From Chara braunii (lineage: Eukaryota; Streptophyta; Charophyceae; Charales; Characeae), in assembly GCA_003427395.1 (NCBI GenBank), contig BFEA01000163.1, positions 2,444,011 to 2,470,153 of the forward strand: DNA of 26,143 nt. Direction: 5' to 3'. The notes under the pieces are model-generated. The model saw only the letters and a program-made list of their open reading frames with translations, was not told the DNA's origin and did not search any database. Every line of letters begins with the position of its first letter. Position 1 is the stretch's first letter. The position numbers and the translations under genes were made by a program. This document shows positions 18,299-25,899 of this stretch, piece after piece.

Positions 18299-19993
18299 CT
18301 AGGAAGGGGGGGGTTTAAAATCCATAATGGTTTCCCCTGTTTTATCCCATATCCAACCTATCATCTTCCCATCCTTATCCGTTTTGTCAACGTAGACCCA
18401 CCCTTCGTGTCCTGGGTCGACTGTACGCCAATGGGTACTTCTGAAGGGGTCTTGGATGAGACACCCGGTGGCTCTAACCTGATTAACAGGGTGATGGGAA
18501 CACGACGGGTCGATGTAAAGGTGCCCATAAGCCTGGAACTTGAAACACCACGGTCGAAGCTTATGGGCCGTGTGTATCTTGTATTCTTTGTCCCCCACCC
18601 TAAAAGGGATGATGTCGTCTACCGAGAAGGGGTGTCCTTCTAGCAGGTCAATTGCGAGCATGAGGTAGTCGTCCCGTTTGGCGACATGGGGGGGAAGTGG
18701 ATCAATAAAATCGATAATGTCGTACTTTTCCTCAAAATCCTAAACAAAAGCTGCTTGGATTTCGATTGGGATATGCCGAAATTCCACCCAAAAGTTATCT
18801 GACATCATTTTTTCCCTTTTTTCCTCAAGGCGTTGCTGCTTCGAGGGGGACCATGGGTAGATGCGTACTTCCAACCTGTCGCATCGTATTGCTTTCCATT
18901 TGTTCATGGTGTGTTTGTCTCCTTCATTTCTACAGATGATAGTGATTGTGGTGGACGAGATGGGCTGCAGGAGGAACAAATCCTGTGCCTCCTCCATATT
19001 TCCTTTGAGGGAGGCAAGTCGTTTCCGGATCCAGCCCACCTTGTCATTGGTGGATTTGAAAGCGGCGTCATCGTGGAAGACCCAGTTACTAGCTTGGCGT
19101 GAATATAGCTCATCCCTATCCCTGACCTTGTCTACTGGAAGGGATTTAACCATGGAGGTCTTCCCTTTCAGGTTTATTACCTTGGGTTCCGAAGGGGTCA
19201 GGAGTCTTGTCGGAAAGAAGGCACCCGCCGAGGACATGTTGTCTAACAGGATCTTCCACTCCCGCCCTTCCCCTTCCCCTTTTCGTTGTACTGCAATCGA
19301 GTGGCCCGCATGTGGTCTACACAGGCGAGTTGCCCATGAGGGGAGGGGGGAGGGGGAGGGGGGGGGTGAAGAGGAGGTGGAGGGAGAATGCATGGGGGGG
19401 GTGGAGGTGGAGGGGGGGAAATATTTTCCTCCCGTGTCTGTTGATATGATGAATTGACCTCTCTCGGTCCTTTCTGTTTCCCTCCCGTCAGTCTGTCCGC
19501 AGCATGTTGTCTCATCGCCCCCCGATACAATCAATGTGGTGTCCAACTTCTTTTGTACCCTCTGGTATTTGACCCCCAATTTCAGACTGTTTTTTGGCTG
19601 CATGATGGAGTGTAACTCCTTAATACTTCTGACACTACGGCCCAAGATACCTGTTTGGGGGCTACAGAACGGATGGTACGGAGATCGCAAGACGGCGTAG
19701 CTAGGGAGCCGTGACGAGAAGACCGGGATAGTGCTGGAGTCGTGGGAGGAGAAGGGATGTGGGGGGAAGACACAATTGGAGAAGCGTTGCGAATGGGGTA
19801 TGAACGTGCCAGAGGGTGCTGGGGGTGGCTGGTTGGGGGGGATGGGATCTGGGATGGAAGTCGTCGGGGCATGGAACCGAAGAGATGGGATCAGTGAAGG
19901 AGATGGGGTCGGGGGCCGGGAGGTCAGGAGAAGAGAACGTCGGAGGGCGGATACGGGGGGACGGCATTGGGGGAGGAGACTGGATGGACGCAT
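18299..19993 (-). pseudogene. LINE B ORF1 core: nucleocapsid-like protein
   Basis: The frame opens at an ATG at 19993 with a long Pro/Ser-rich segment encoded by the G-rich tract; the true start may be further in. The region aligning with LINE A begins at PSWA (about 19335) and MSSAGAFF. It continues through an RRM-like half, a DUF4283-like half (WVEFRHIPIEIQAAF ... RDDYLMLAIDL) and the knuckle-like PWCFKFQAYGH with a Cys seven residues later. A TAG at 18742-18740 splits it where LINE A reads through. It ends at TAG 18301-18299 (KPPPS-stop), at the place where LINE A ends PRPPPD-TGA; another in-frame TAA is at 18235-18233. Confidence 0.75.
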
Positions 19994-20325
19994 ATGGGGG
20001 GATGGGATTGGGGGAGACGGGATCGGGGGAATAGAAGGGATCGAGGGAGGAGCCCATCAGGGTGAGGTTAGGGAACGGGACCGTCGTGGGGCGGAGCCGG
20101 GGAGATAGGATTGGGGGGGATAAGATCGGGGGACGAGACCATCGGGGGGCGGAACCAGGAAGATGGGGTCGGGGGAGAGGATGGGATCGGGGGAGAAGAT
20201 GGGAACAGGGGATGAGGCGGGATCGGGGGAGGAGCCGTCGGGATGGAGATGGGATCGGAGGGGGAGATGAAACCCATCGGGGGCAGAACCGGGGAAATGG
20301 GATCGGGGAGAAGGAAGGATCCTCT
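19325..20325. repeat. G-rich simple-sequence tract (GGGATCGGGGGA type)
   Basis: Plus-strand G-rich DNA with runs of 4-9 G. From about 19890 it is organised as irregular repeats of gggatcgggggag / gatgggatc words. On the minus strand it encodes Pro/Ser-rich sequence in several frames, one continuous with LINE B ORF1. It is probably the ORF1 N-terminus and 5' UTR of LINE B expanded by slippage, with many possible G-quadruplex sites. The boundary at about 20325 is sharp. Confidence 0.6.
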
Positions 20326-20818
20326 TCGTCGCCGTTTGCTAGAGGTCTATCGTCTCCGTCTAGCTACTACCCTTCCCCACTTGCCTCTCATGACTGACGT
20401 CTTTCGAAAGTTGCCGCTGCTGTTCCTGGTCATCCTTTTGCTTGTCCTTGTCTTCTTTTTCCATGTCTGCATCCTCGGCGGGGTGTCTGGGCGTACATGT
20501 AAGAGGTGGTCTGTGAAGAAGGACGTCAGCATGGACGGGCGACAGGGGAAGAGCAGGTCTTCAATGGACCACTTCAGAAGCCACCGTGTCGGCCACGACC
20601 CGACTAGCAGTGCAAGGGCGTACGACCCGTTAGAGTGCATGTGTCGTATGCTGTCCTCTACCGTCCACTCCCTTCATCGTCGCCGTTTGGTGGACCTTCA
20701 CCATCGTCATAGAATTACGGCCCTGTCGTACGTGTTGTTGATGGCCGACCTCTATTGAAGGTTGCCACTGCTGCTCCTAGTCACAATTTTTGCTTGTCGT
20801 GGTCCTCCTATTCCACGT
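20326..20818. repeat. Diverged direct duplication (about 150 bp units, 350 bp apart)
   Basis: The first unit (20326-20465) and second unit (20672-20818) share cgtcgccgttt near the start and a block reading TTGCC(G/A)CTGCTG(T/C)TCCT followed by TTTTGCTTGTC. A further partial copy (tctatcgaagg) is at 20843. On the minus strand one frame gives a highly charged MEKEDKDKQKDDQEQQRQL segment. This is the decayed tail beyond the transposase fragment. Confidence 0.5.
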
Positions 20819-21357
20819 GTGTTTCCTCTATCGTTGATGGTCGACCTCTATCGAAGGCCTTCAACAGAGAAGACGAGGGATCAACACCGACTGCAGTCGA
20901 CATCGACATCGGCAATGCATCCCGCGGGCGTTCGTCCACACTGGATGCAATCGCCATCGCCCGAAAGACATGTGGCGACATACGCAGATTCTCCCAGAAG
21001 TACTCCTCCGTCACATCATCGCATTGCCTGAGATCCTCCCATGCCCCCCCCCGTCCTCCTTTTCATCCACCACCTCGGCGTCACACGTGGAAGAACACTG
21101 CAACCCATGGCGCAGCAAACCCAAACTGCAGCCTCGGCGATGGCCACGGTATCCAGCCCTTCGACCGAGACTTGATGAAGCACCTTCCTCCTCCACGTGC
21201 GGATCTGCGCTCTCATTCTGCCCAATGCCCTCTCCTGCTGCCAACGAAAGAGCACGGCTGTCACGGCAGCCGCCACGGCCGTCTTCTTGATCGTCGTCAA
21301 CTTTGCACGTCCGTTGTCGCTGCCGCCGTGCATCGGCATGTGTGTTCCAATGCTCAT
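20808..21357 (-). pseudogene. PIF/Harbinger-like transposase, N-terminal fragment
   Basis: The ATG at 21357 opens a frame with a hydrophobic/basic start (KLTTIKKTAVAAAVTAVLFRW). After a run of nine G (minus strand, around 21050) the frame must shift by one to continue as WWMKRRTGG-AWEDLRQCDD and EEYFWENLRMSPHVFRAM. The pattern W-x3-R-x2-GA, then YF-x3-LRMSP-x2-F, is that of the region just before the DDE domain in PIF/Harbinger (DDE_Tnp_4) transposases. After VFRAM the similarity stops and no DDE residues follow, so the catalytic domain is missing. The nine-G run could be a true frameshift or a sequencing error. Harbinger-type inverted-repeat elements lie a few kb away. Confidence 0.5.
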
Positions 21358-22513
21358 GAACCACGGAAATACATCAGCCTACCAACTCGCCCCAACCACG
21401 GTAACCTTAGCGCCAAGTCCCCGACGACGTTTCCCACATGTTCTCGACTCAACACATAGGCGCGGCGGCATGCAGAGACGATGGCGATGGACCTTCGCGG
21501 GCCGCTCACAAATTTCTGACGATGTACGAGGACTCCACTGCGTCGCTGCAAATGCCCGTTTCCACCGTCACAGATATGGATGCCACCTGCCCCGCCGCCG
21601 TTGTGACGTCCAGCACCCAATTTGAAATTTGATTTTCGAACGGGGAGGTCCATTGCTTTTTAAGTATTTTTTTTTTTTTTACCGGTCGCCAGCGCCTTTA
21701 AAAATATCCTGCGTTCGGCAGCTGGCCCACACCATAGCAAGGCGGACATCACCCAATGGACCATGGCATTGCCCCCCCCGTGGCTGACTATAATATTATG
21801 AAAATGGCTGCCAACGGCCGAAAGGAATTATCCTTGGGAGACCACCCCAAGGATAGGTGGAATGACGGTGGGAATTTCCTTCAAAACCCCCAAGGAAACT
21901 TCCTTGGGCCCCGAGGATGCCCCAAGGAGTGTCTAACGAGCCCCTCATAATCTTCCTTTGCCACGTGCAGCCCATGGTCAACTCGAAGTCAACATTGCAG
22001 CAGCTGTCGAGCGCCTTCCATATCTCTAGCTGTTTGACATCCGAATAGAGAAGTGAGGTTGCTAGAGGAGAGACTGCCCATATGTACCGGAGGAGCCCTT
22101 CCTAACCCCGGATATCCCAGGGATACACCATAGAGTAGCCTATGGTGGGGAAGATCACCCAAGCCCACCCTCGGGGAAACCGAGGGAGGGAGGTGATGTC
22201 AAACGAAGCCGCCGCCTCGGCCTACTTCCCAGGGTTAAGGAGCTACTGTTTCCAGTAGCGCTAGCCTTAGGAATAGCGCAGAATTAGCGCTAAAGCGTTC
22301 CAGCCCCCCGCCCTCCGTTTTCTTGTTCATGCGTAAATGGAACTCCCCTGGAACTACCCAAAAACTGTGGGTGAATGGGGCACCCACTAACTGTCGGAAC
22401 ACAGGCCATATGCACACTACGACTTTCTTACGTATTTTTGGATGGAATCGCGGCCAGACACATCCAGGTATTGCCGTGAACGTGATCAGATACACTTGAG
22501 ATACTGCTAGTGT
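21358..22513. other. Non-coding interval with several short hairpins
   Basis: No gene recognised. Features are a T-run at about 21667-21680, the CCAAGG hairpins at 21830-21928, an ACCATAG/CTATGGT hairpin near 22128-22147, a CCCTCGG/CCGAGGG hairpin near 22171-22190, and an AGCGCT-rich stretch around 22255-22300. The segment upstream of the transposase ATG may include its element's 5' end, but no terminal repeat was found. Confidence 0.4.
21830..21928. repeat. Cluster of CCAAGG/CCTTGG hairpins
   Basis: The first hairpin has perfect 9-bp arms (atccttggg / cccaaggat, 21830-21838 and 21846-21854). The second is a 20-bp near-palindrome, cccaaggaa-ac-ttccttggg, at 21889-21908. The adjacent 21908-21928 is the reverse complement of 10635-10655 with one mismatch. 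This is probably a remnant of the same small inverted-repeat element seen upstream of LINE A. Confidence 0.5.
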
Positions 22514-22526
22514 GAGTACGCCCTCA

Positions 22527-22912
22527 GGGCATACTCGAACAGCGACGGATTTGGGAAGGGCCGATTTGAGGTTTTGGGCATGGTTCACGTCACACTGCTG
22601 TACCTTTTCAGATGGGACAAGATCGCGGCCTTCTGGAGAAATGGGGATTTGGTACTTGGCTGGTCACACGGCGCCATCCACCAATTGTGCAAGAACTTTT
22701 GTGAACGAATTTTTGCCAATTTTTGAAGAAAATGGAAAAAAAAAAGGGAATTTGCAGTCACCTCCAGAGGTGACCGCAAAATCCCTTGCCCCGCGCCTTC
22801 CCAGGCCGCTGACAAATGGGCACTGGAATAGTACATTTGCGAATTTGGTAGACCGGCCTTTTCCCTTTTTTGGGGGGATTTTGGGATTATAGGTCCCCGT
22901 GGGAGTATGCCC
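22527..22912. mobile_element. MITE-like element, TIR GGGCATACTC, TSD TCA
   Basis: The left end GGGCATACTCGAACAG and the right end, read inward, GGGCATACTCCCACGG share ten terminal bases. Both are flanked by TCA (22524-22526 and 22913-22915). There is no coding capacity. Near the middle is a hairpin with 19-nt arms (22746-22785). A GGG terminus with a 3-bp target duplication resembles PIF/Harbinger-derived (Tourist-like) MITEs, although their usual target is TTA/TAA. It shares its ends and central hairpin with the element at 22984-23504. Confidence 0.6.
22746..22785. repeat. Central hairpin of the 386-bp MITE
   Basis: Arms 22746-22764 and 22767-22785 pair at 17 of 19 positions with a 2-nt centre. 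The following sequence (caggccgctgaca) recurs after the matching palindrome of the second family member at 23333-23362. Confidence 0.75.
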
Positions 22913-22983
22913 TCAGATAAGGAAAAAACAGCTTGGCATTTGGCATCGCCACACCACTCTCCAAATGTGCAAAATGGCACTGA

Positions 22984-23504
22984 GGGCATACTCACACAGG
23001 GACCAAAGGTCTCAAAAATTTGAGGCATTTGGTTCGGCTTTTTTTAGGCATTTGGTCCCAGTGTGGTCACATGGGTGGACCTTGTCCAGAAAGGACGAAG
23101 TTGTGACCCTGACACTTTGCATTCAGGGCAAGTGCGCCTAGTCACACGGGGGAGGACCAAACGAAAAGATAGATTTTTTTTTAATTTTTTTTTTTCCACG
23201 CTAGTATAACGCTTGGGCCTTATCTACAACGTAAATGTTCCTGGTCGCACTTTCAGTTGTTTGGCGGGCTGTCTTCTTCGTCTACAATTCTCTTCAATTC
23301 GCGAACGTAGAAAAAAAAAAAACGAAAGGNAATTTGAGACCACCTCCGGAGGTGGTCTCAAAAAGGGTAAGCCCGCGGCCCGGCAGGCCGCTGACAGAAG
23401 GGTCACGGTTTGCGGCATTTGGGTAGCGCAGCTCTCCAGTGTGACCGGAAAAATGACTCGAACTTTGGGTTTTTGGGTCATTTGGTCCTCGTATGAGTAT
23501 GCCC
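22984..23504. mobile_element. MITE-like element nested in another MITE, TSD TGA
   Basis: The left end GGGCATACTCACACAGGGAC and the right end read inward, GGGCATACTCATACGAGGAC, are flanked by TGA (22981-22983, 23505-23507). It is the same family as 22527-22912 (similar ends, central palindrome, no ORF). It sits inside the smaller MITE, so it is the younger insertion. A/T runs at 23176-23195 and 23311-23322 and an N at 23330 are internal. Confidence 0.6.
23333..23362. repeat. Perfect 30-bp palindrome
   Basis: Left half tttgagaccacctcc, right half its exact reverse complement, with no spacer. It corresponds to the central hairpin of the related MITE at 22746-22785. Confidence 0.9.
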
Positions 23505-23588
23505 TGAGCTTCCCGCTAGGACATGGCCAGATGCGCCCCCACATTTTTGTCTTTTTCACATTTCGAGAGTGGTGTGGCGAGGCCCATT

Positions 23589-24005
23589 ACATGGGGTCGG
23601 TCAATAGTTCGATGATGATGGGCCTCGCTCTGCTACACAACATTCTACATCTATCAGAACAGGTGTTATGACCAGATACCGTCGGACTGATCCAGCACTT
23701 TGAGTGTATCGGGACCGTTACCATCTCCTCCTCCCCGCAAAAAAAGGGTAAAAGATAACCCACCGCGTAGGATTTGTCGGTAATTTGCCAACTGCCTCTG
23801 TCGGGAATTTCGAACGATCGTTGGGTTCTTCGAGCGGTTGTGCCGTAATAGTACTCGCGGTAACAGTTGTGTAAGGCTTTTGAAAAGTTTTAAGCCCTTC
23901 ACGGACAAGGTCCATTGTTGATTTAGCTGGCCTGATCCAATCCACAGCAATTCACTGTTGTGAATTTTGAACGCATATGGGGAGCGTTTTTGTCCATGTG
24001 CATTC
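23589..24005. other. Interval with no recognised feature
   Basis: No known element was seen. At 23677-23697 a 21-nt word ending CGGACTGATCCAGC closely matches 24607-24627, just before the SINE. A minus-strand frame of about 75 codons (23945-23718) has no recognisable domain. Confidence 0.35.
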
Positions 24006-24008
24006 TAA

Positions 24009-24173
24009 GGGCCTCGCCACACCGCTGTCGAAACGAAAAGAGAAAAAATGCATCTTCCACAGAAAGCGGTAAGATGCGTCAGTTGCTATTCATAGCAAGG
24101 GATGCATCTGGCCGTACTGTGCTGGAAGATGCATTCGTTCTTTTTCGTTTTCGACGGCGGTCTGGCGAGGGCC
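24009..24173. mobile_element. 165-bp Tourist-like MITE, TSD TAA
   Basis: Terminal inverted repeats of about 55 bp: GGGCCTCGCCACACCGCTGT on the left, and GGCCCTCGCCAGACCGCCGT read inward from the right, both continuing through CGAAA, an A-rich stretch and ATGCATCTTCCA. It is flanked by TAA on both sides (24006-24008, 24174-24176). A GG(G/C)C start with a TAA duplication is the signature of PIF/Harbinger-derived MITEs. It has no ORF and depends on a transposase in trans. It is related to the split copy at 22941-23585. Confidence 0.75.
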
Positions 24174-24239
24174 TAAACCCTGAGGATGGCGAGCGGTGGA
24201 ACTGGGCCCAGAGTTTGTAAGAGACGACATCATTTTCTT

Positions 24240-24343
24240 TTCTTCTCTCATTTCTTTCTTTTCTTTTTTTTCTTTTTTTTTATTCTTTTTTTTTTAATTT
24301 GGACCATTTCTCGATTTATGCGTGTCATCCTTGCGCAGGGGCC

Positions 24344-24375
<32 letters not shown>

Positions 24376-24408
24376 ACGGATGTCCCGAGGGACTTCTTCT
24401 CTCATTTC
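24240..24408 (-). repeat. 15-bp target-site duplication around the U6 retrocopy
   Basis: The 15-mer ttcttctctcatttc occurs at 24240-24254 and again, identically, at 24394-24408. The two copies exactly bracket the U6 body plus its A-rich tail (24255-24393). This is the direct scar of a retrotransposition event. Confidence 0.9.
24255..24393 (-). ncRNA. U6 spliceosomal snRNA sequence: full-length retrocopy (pseudogene)
   Basis: The minus strand from 24393 to 24296 is an almost complete U6 RNA: a GTCCC/GGGAC 5' stem-loop, ACAGAGAAGATTAGC (the ACAGAGA box that pairs with the 5' splice site), ATGGCCCCTGCGCAAGGATG (the U4/U6 and catalytic stem region) and the AAATGGTCCAAATT end. Differences from the usual plant sequence are few: a 5' loop two bases shorter and single changes such as CCGTTAAAA. 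Instead of a Pol III T-run, a 41-nt A-rich tail follows (24295-24255). No upstream sequence element or TATA box is visible at the expected positions. With the 15-bp target duplication this is a processed copy made by LINE machinery, not an active U6 gene. Confidence 0.9.
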
Positions 24409-24626
24409 ACCTCACACTACCTACCTACCACCACTCTTAATTTTAGGCATACAGTGAACCCCGTAGCACACAGAACCCTGTTCACGAGAAAAAAAGCGCG
24501 GGCTGCTCCTGACCTGCAGGTGGGCGACAGCTGGTAGCATTTCAATTTCTTCACTGTTTGGGAAATTCTTTTTTTTCTTTTTTTCGAAGGGAGATGGCCT
24601 TGAGGTATTACCATCGGACTAATCCA
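24409..24626. other. Spacer between U6 retrocopy and SINE
   Basis: No gene seen. It contains a T-rich run (24569-24585) and, at 24607-24627, the word ending CGGACTAATCCAG that also occurs at 23677-23697. Confidence 0.4.
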
Positions 24627-24697
24627 GCGGCCTAGCTCAGTTGGTAAGGCACGCAAGTGGAATTCAGGAGGTCTTGGGTTCAATCCCCATTGGCCTC
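24627..24697 (+). tRNA. tRNA-like head of the SINE (not a functional tRNA)
   Basis: D-arm-like and T-arm-like segments with both internal Pol III promoter boxes are present. The T stem pairs (TTGGG/CCCAT) but the D stem and anticodon arm are degraded, so no anticodon can be assigned. It serves as the SINE's internal promoter. Confidence 0.55.
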
Positions 24698-25017
24698 ATG
24701 TACCTTCCTGGGCAAGCTTGGCGCCCGCCACCTAGAGATATGCTGTTGGTCCCCCCGAGTGGCATTGAGCAGAGACTGCTGATGTTCATAGGGGGAGGGG
24801 ACCGGAGGGGAGGCACAGTGAGTGGCCCATCGAAGAAGCTCGGTCTTGATGCTACCGGCTGACCCCTGGCCGGTATCGCCCACCTGTATCGCCCACCTGC
24901 TGTAGCAGGTATCGCACCTGCTGGTGGGTGCAGCTCCCGCATGTTCCCTCATTGGAGGCTTGAGCACGGATGTGGCTGCTACGGGGTTCCCGTAATACTA
25001 TAATGACAATAAAAAAA
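24627..25017 (+). mobile_element. tRNA-derived SINE
   Basis: The 5' head (24627-24697) is tRNA-like, with a Pol III A box (TAGCTCAGTTGG) and B box (GGGTTCAATCCC) at the right spacing, and an acceptor-like stem GCGGCC against GGCCTC with one mismatch. The body has no ORF. It includes a short internal repeat, tatcgcccacctg, twice in tandem (about 24873-24899), then a variant. It ends at an A-rich tail, ataatgacaataaaaaaa. A tRNA head, unrelated body and A-rich end define a SINE, which LINE enzymes would mobilise. No clear target-site duplication was found. No 3' similarity to LINE A or B is visible, so another LINE may be the partner. Confidence 0.7.
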
Positions 25018-25106
25018 GGCCTGAAAGGCCGTCCTGTCCAGATTTGACAGGTAATTGAATTGGTTGGGCTTAAAGAATTAGCCTTTAAACCACTAGTACC
25101 TTGGCG

Positions 25107-25266
25107 CGTGGGAAAATAGCGGGCCTCCGGTGGGCCACCGACCTTTTCGGAGGCCGAAACGAAACGACGGCCGCTGATCAGATTTATCAATGGCAGTCGT
25201 CGTCGGGCCCGACCTCCGAAAGTTCAGGCGATTGGGAAAACAGCCCGTTTTCCCTATTTTCCCACG
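25107..25266. mobile_element. 160-bp foldback element
   Basis: Perfect 13-bp ends CGTGGGAAAATAG (25107-25119) and its reverse complement (25254-25266). Further in, CTTTTCGGAGGCCG is matched by an inverted CTTTCGGAGGTCGG, so the two arms pair over much of their length. No ORF and no clear target duplication. An A-rich tract (25268-25305) follows. Confidence 0.5.
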
Positions 25267-25305
25267 TGGAAAAAAAAAATTAAAAAAAAAATAAAAATAA
25301 ATAAA

Positions 25306-25899
25306 ATCGGAGTAACCAGCCCAGGTAAATTCAATCTTGCGTCCAATCTGACACAGGATGGCCTTCTCGGCCAGTCTCAAGAGGTCGGCTTAGCGCCCGC
25401 TGCGCAACGGGCTTGCGCTGGACGCACGCGCTGACACTTGCTAAGGAAGGTGTGCCGCGTATGAGGGAGAAGGAGAGGAGGGGTAAGAAGCGAAGCAGGA
25501 GAAGACGAGGAGGAGAATCGTGCCGCCATAGCTATCAAGGGGTGGCGCGAGCGGGAATGTCGAAGGAGGCAGCCTGCCATGGCGGGAGTTCCGTGGACAT
25601 AAGGTGAAGTACCGCGTTTGTTAAACTCAGCGTGCGCGCGGTAACTCACTTCATCACTAACGGAAGCCGATGTCCGAGACATGGAGAAAGAGTGCAGCAA
25701 GAAGACAGCAGGGATCGTCTAAACACCCTGCCCCCTTGGGGCCCCGCGTTGGGAAACTGGCGCAGTGAGGGAGGCAGGGAGGATTGCACGATCACCAACA
25801 AGAGCGATAATTGCGTTGAAGATTGCCATCACGAAGATTCGAAGACGCTGACCGGTGAGATAATTGGAGCGAAACCTACATCGACCCATCATACCGCCG
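25306..25899. other. GC-rich interval with no recognised feature
   Basis: The frames here lack family motifs. There is a purine-rich, GGAGAAG-type stretch at 25460-25525. Nothing supports an exon or RNA gene. Confidence 0.3.

Larger units (their letters stand above)
11069..19993 (-). mobile_element. LINE B: near full-length non-LTR retrotransposon
   Basis: Same orientation and order as LINE A: ORF1 core, distal ORF1, ORF2 (EN-RT-zinc tail), ORF3, 3' UTR, hairpin, A-tail. In the protein stretches I compared by eye about half the residues match LINE A, so it is a separate lineage of the same clade. The length to the first ATG of the ORF1 frame (19993) is about 8.9 kb, matching LINE A; the true 5' end could lie anywhere up to about 20330, inside the G-rich tract. 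No target-site duplication was recognised. The copy is dead, with many nonsense codons and a few frameshifts. Confidence 0.85.
22941..23585. mobile_element. Small MITE (TIR GGGCCTCGCCACACC) split by a nested element
   Basis: The left end is tggcatcgccacaccactct; the right end read inward is gggcctcgccacaccactct. Both continue with CAAATG- or GAAATG-type sequence. Each end is flanked by ATT (22938-22940 and 23586-23588). Removing the inner element at 22984-23504 with one TGA leaves about 121 bp, near the 165 bp of the related copy at 24009-24173. Both copies contain ggccagatgc in the body. Confidence 0.55.

Noticed and set aside
16433-18742. Stop-codon reassignment or programmed readthrough in the ORF1 frame
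   Set aside because: All three stop codons occur, at positions mostly different from those in LINE A, and several replace Trp. Ordinary decay is simpler. The PPP(D/S)-stop is the only shared position and is discussed as a finding.
1762-19993. Target-site duplications for LINE A or LINE B
   Set aside because: I compared the flanks of both A-tails with the possible 5' ends by eye and found no match longer than chance; the 5' ends themselves are uncertain.
20755-21459. Plus-strand frame of 234 codons as a gene
   Set aside because: It is antisense to the transposase fragment, of low-complexity His/Pro/Ser composition, and has no domain.
22746-23362. CRISPR array or Rho-independent terminators from the hairpins
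   Set aside because: There is no regular repeat-spacer structure, the genome context is eukaryotic, and the hairpins are internal to transposon-like elements.
23718-23945. Minus-strand frame of about 75 codons as a host exon
   Set aside because: It reads plausibly (DWIRPAKSTMDLVREGLKTF) but there is no family match, no convincing splice sites, and it sits between mobile elements. It was left unannotated.
24296-24393. Active U6 snRNA gene
   Set aside because: It has an A-rich tail where a Pol III T-run should be, no visible upstream promoter elements, and exact target-site duplications. A retrocopy explains all three.
24627-24697. Functional tRNA gene
   Set aside because: Internal promoter boxes are good but the D and anticodon arms do not fold properly, and the sequence continues into a SINE body with an A-rich end.
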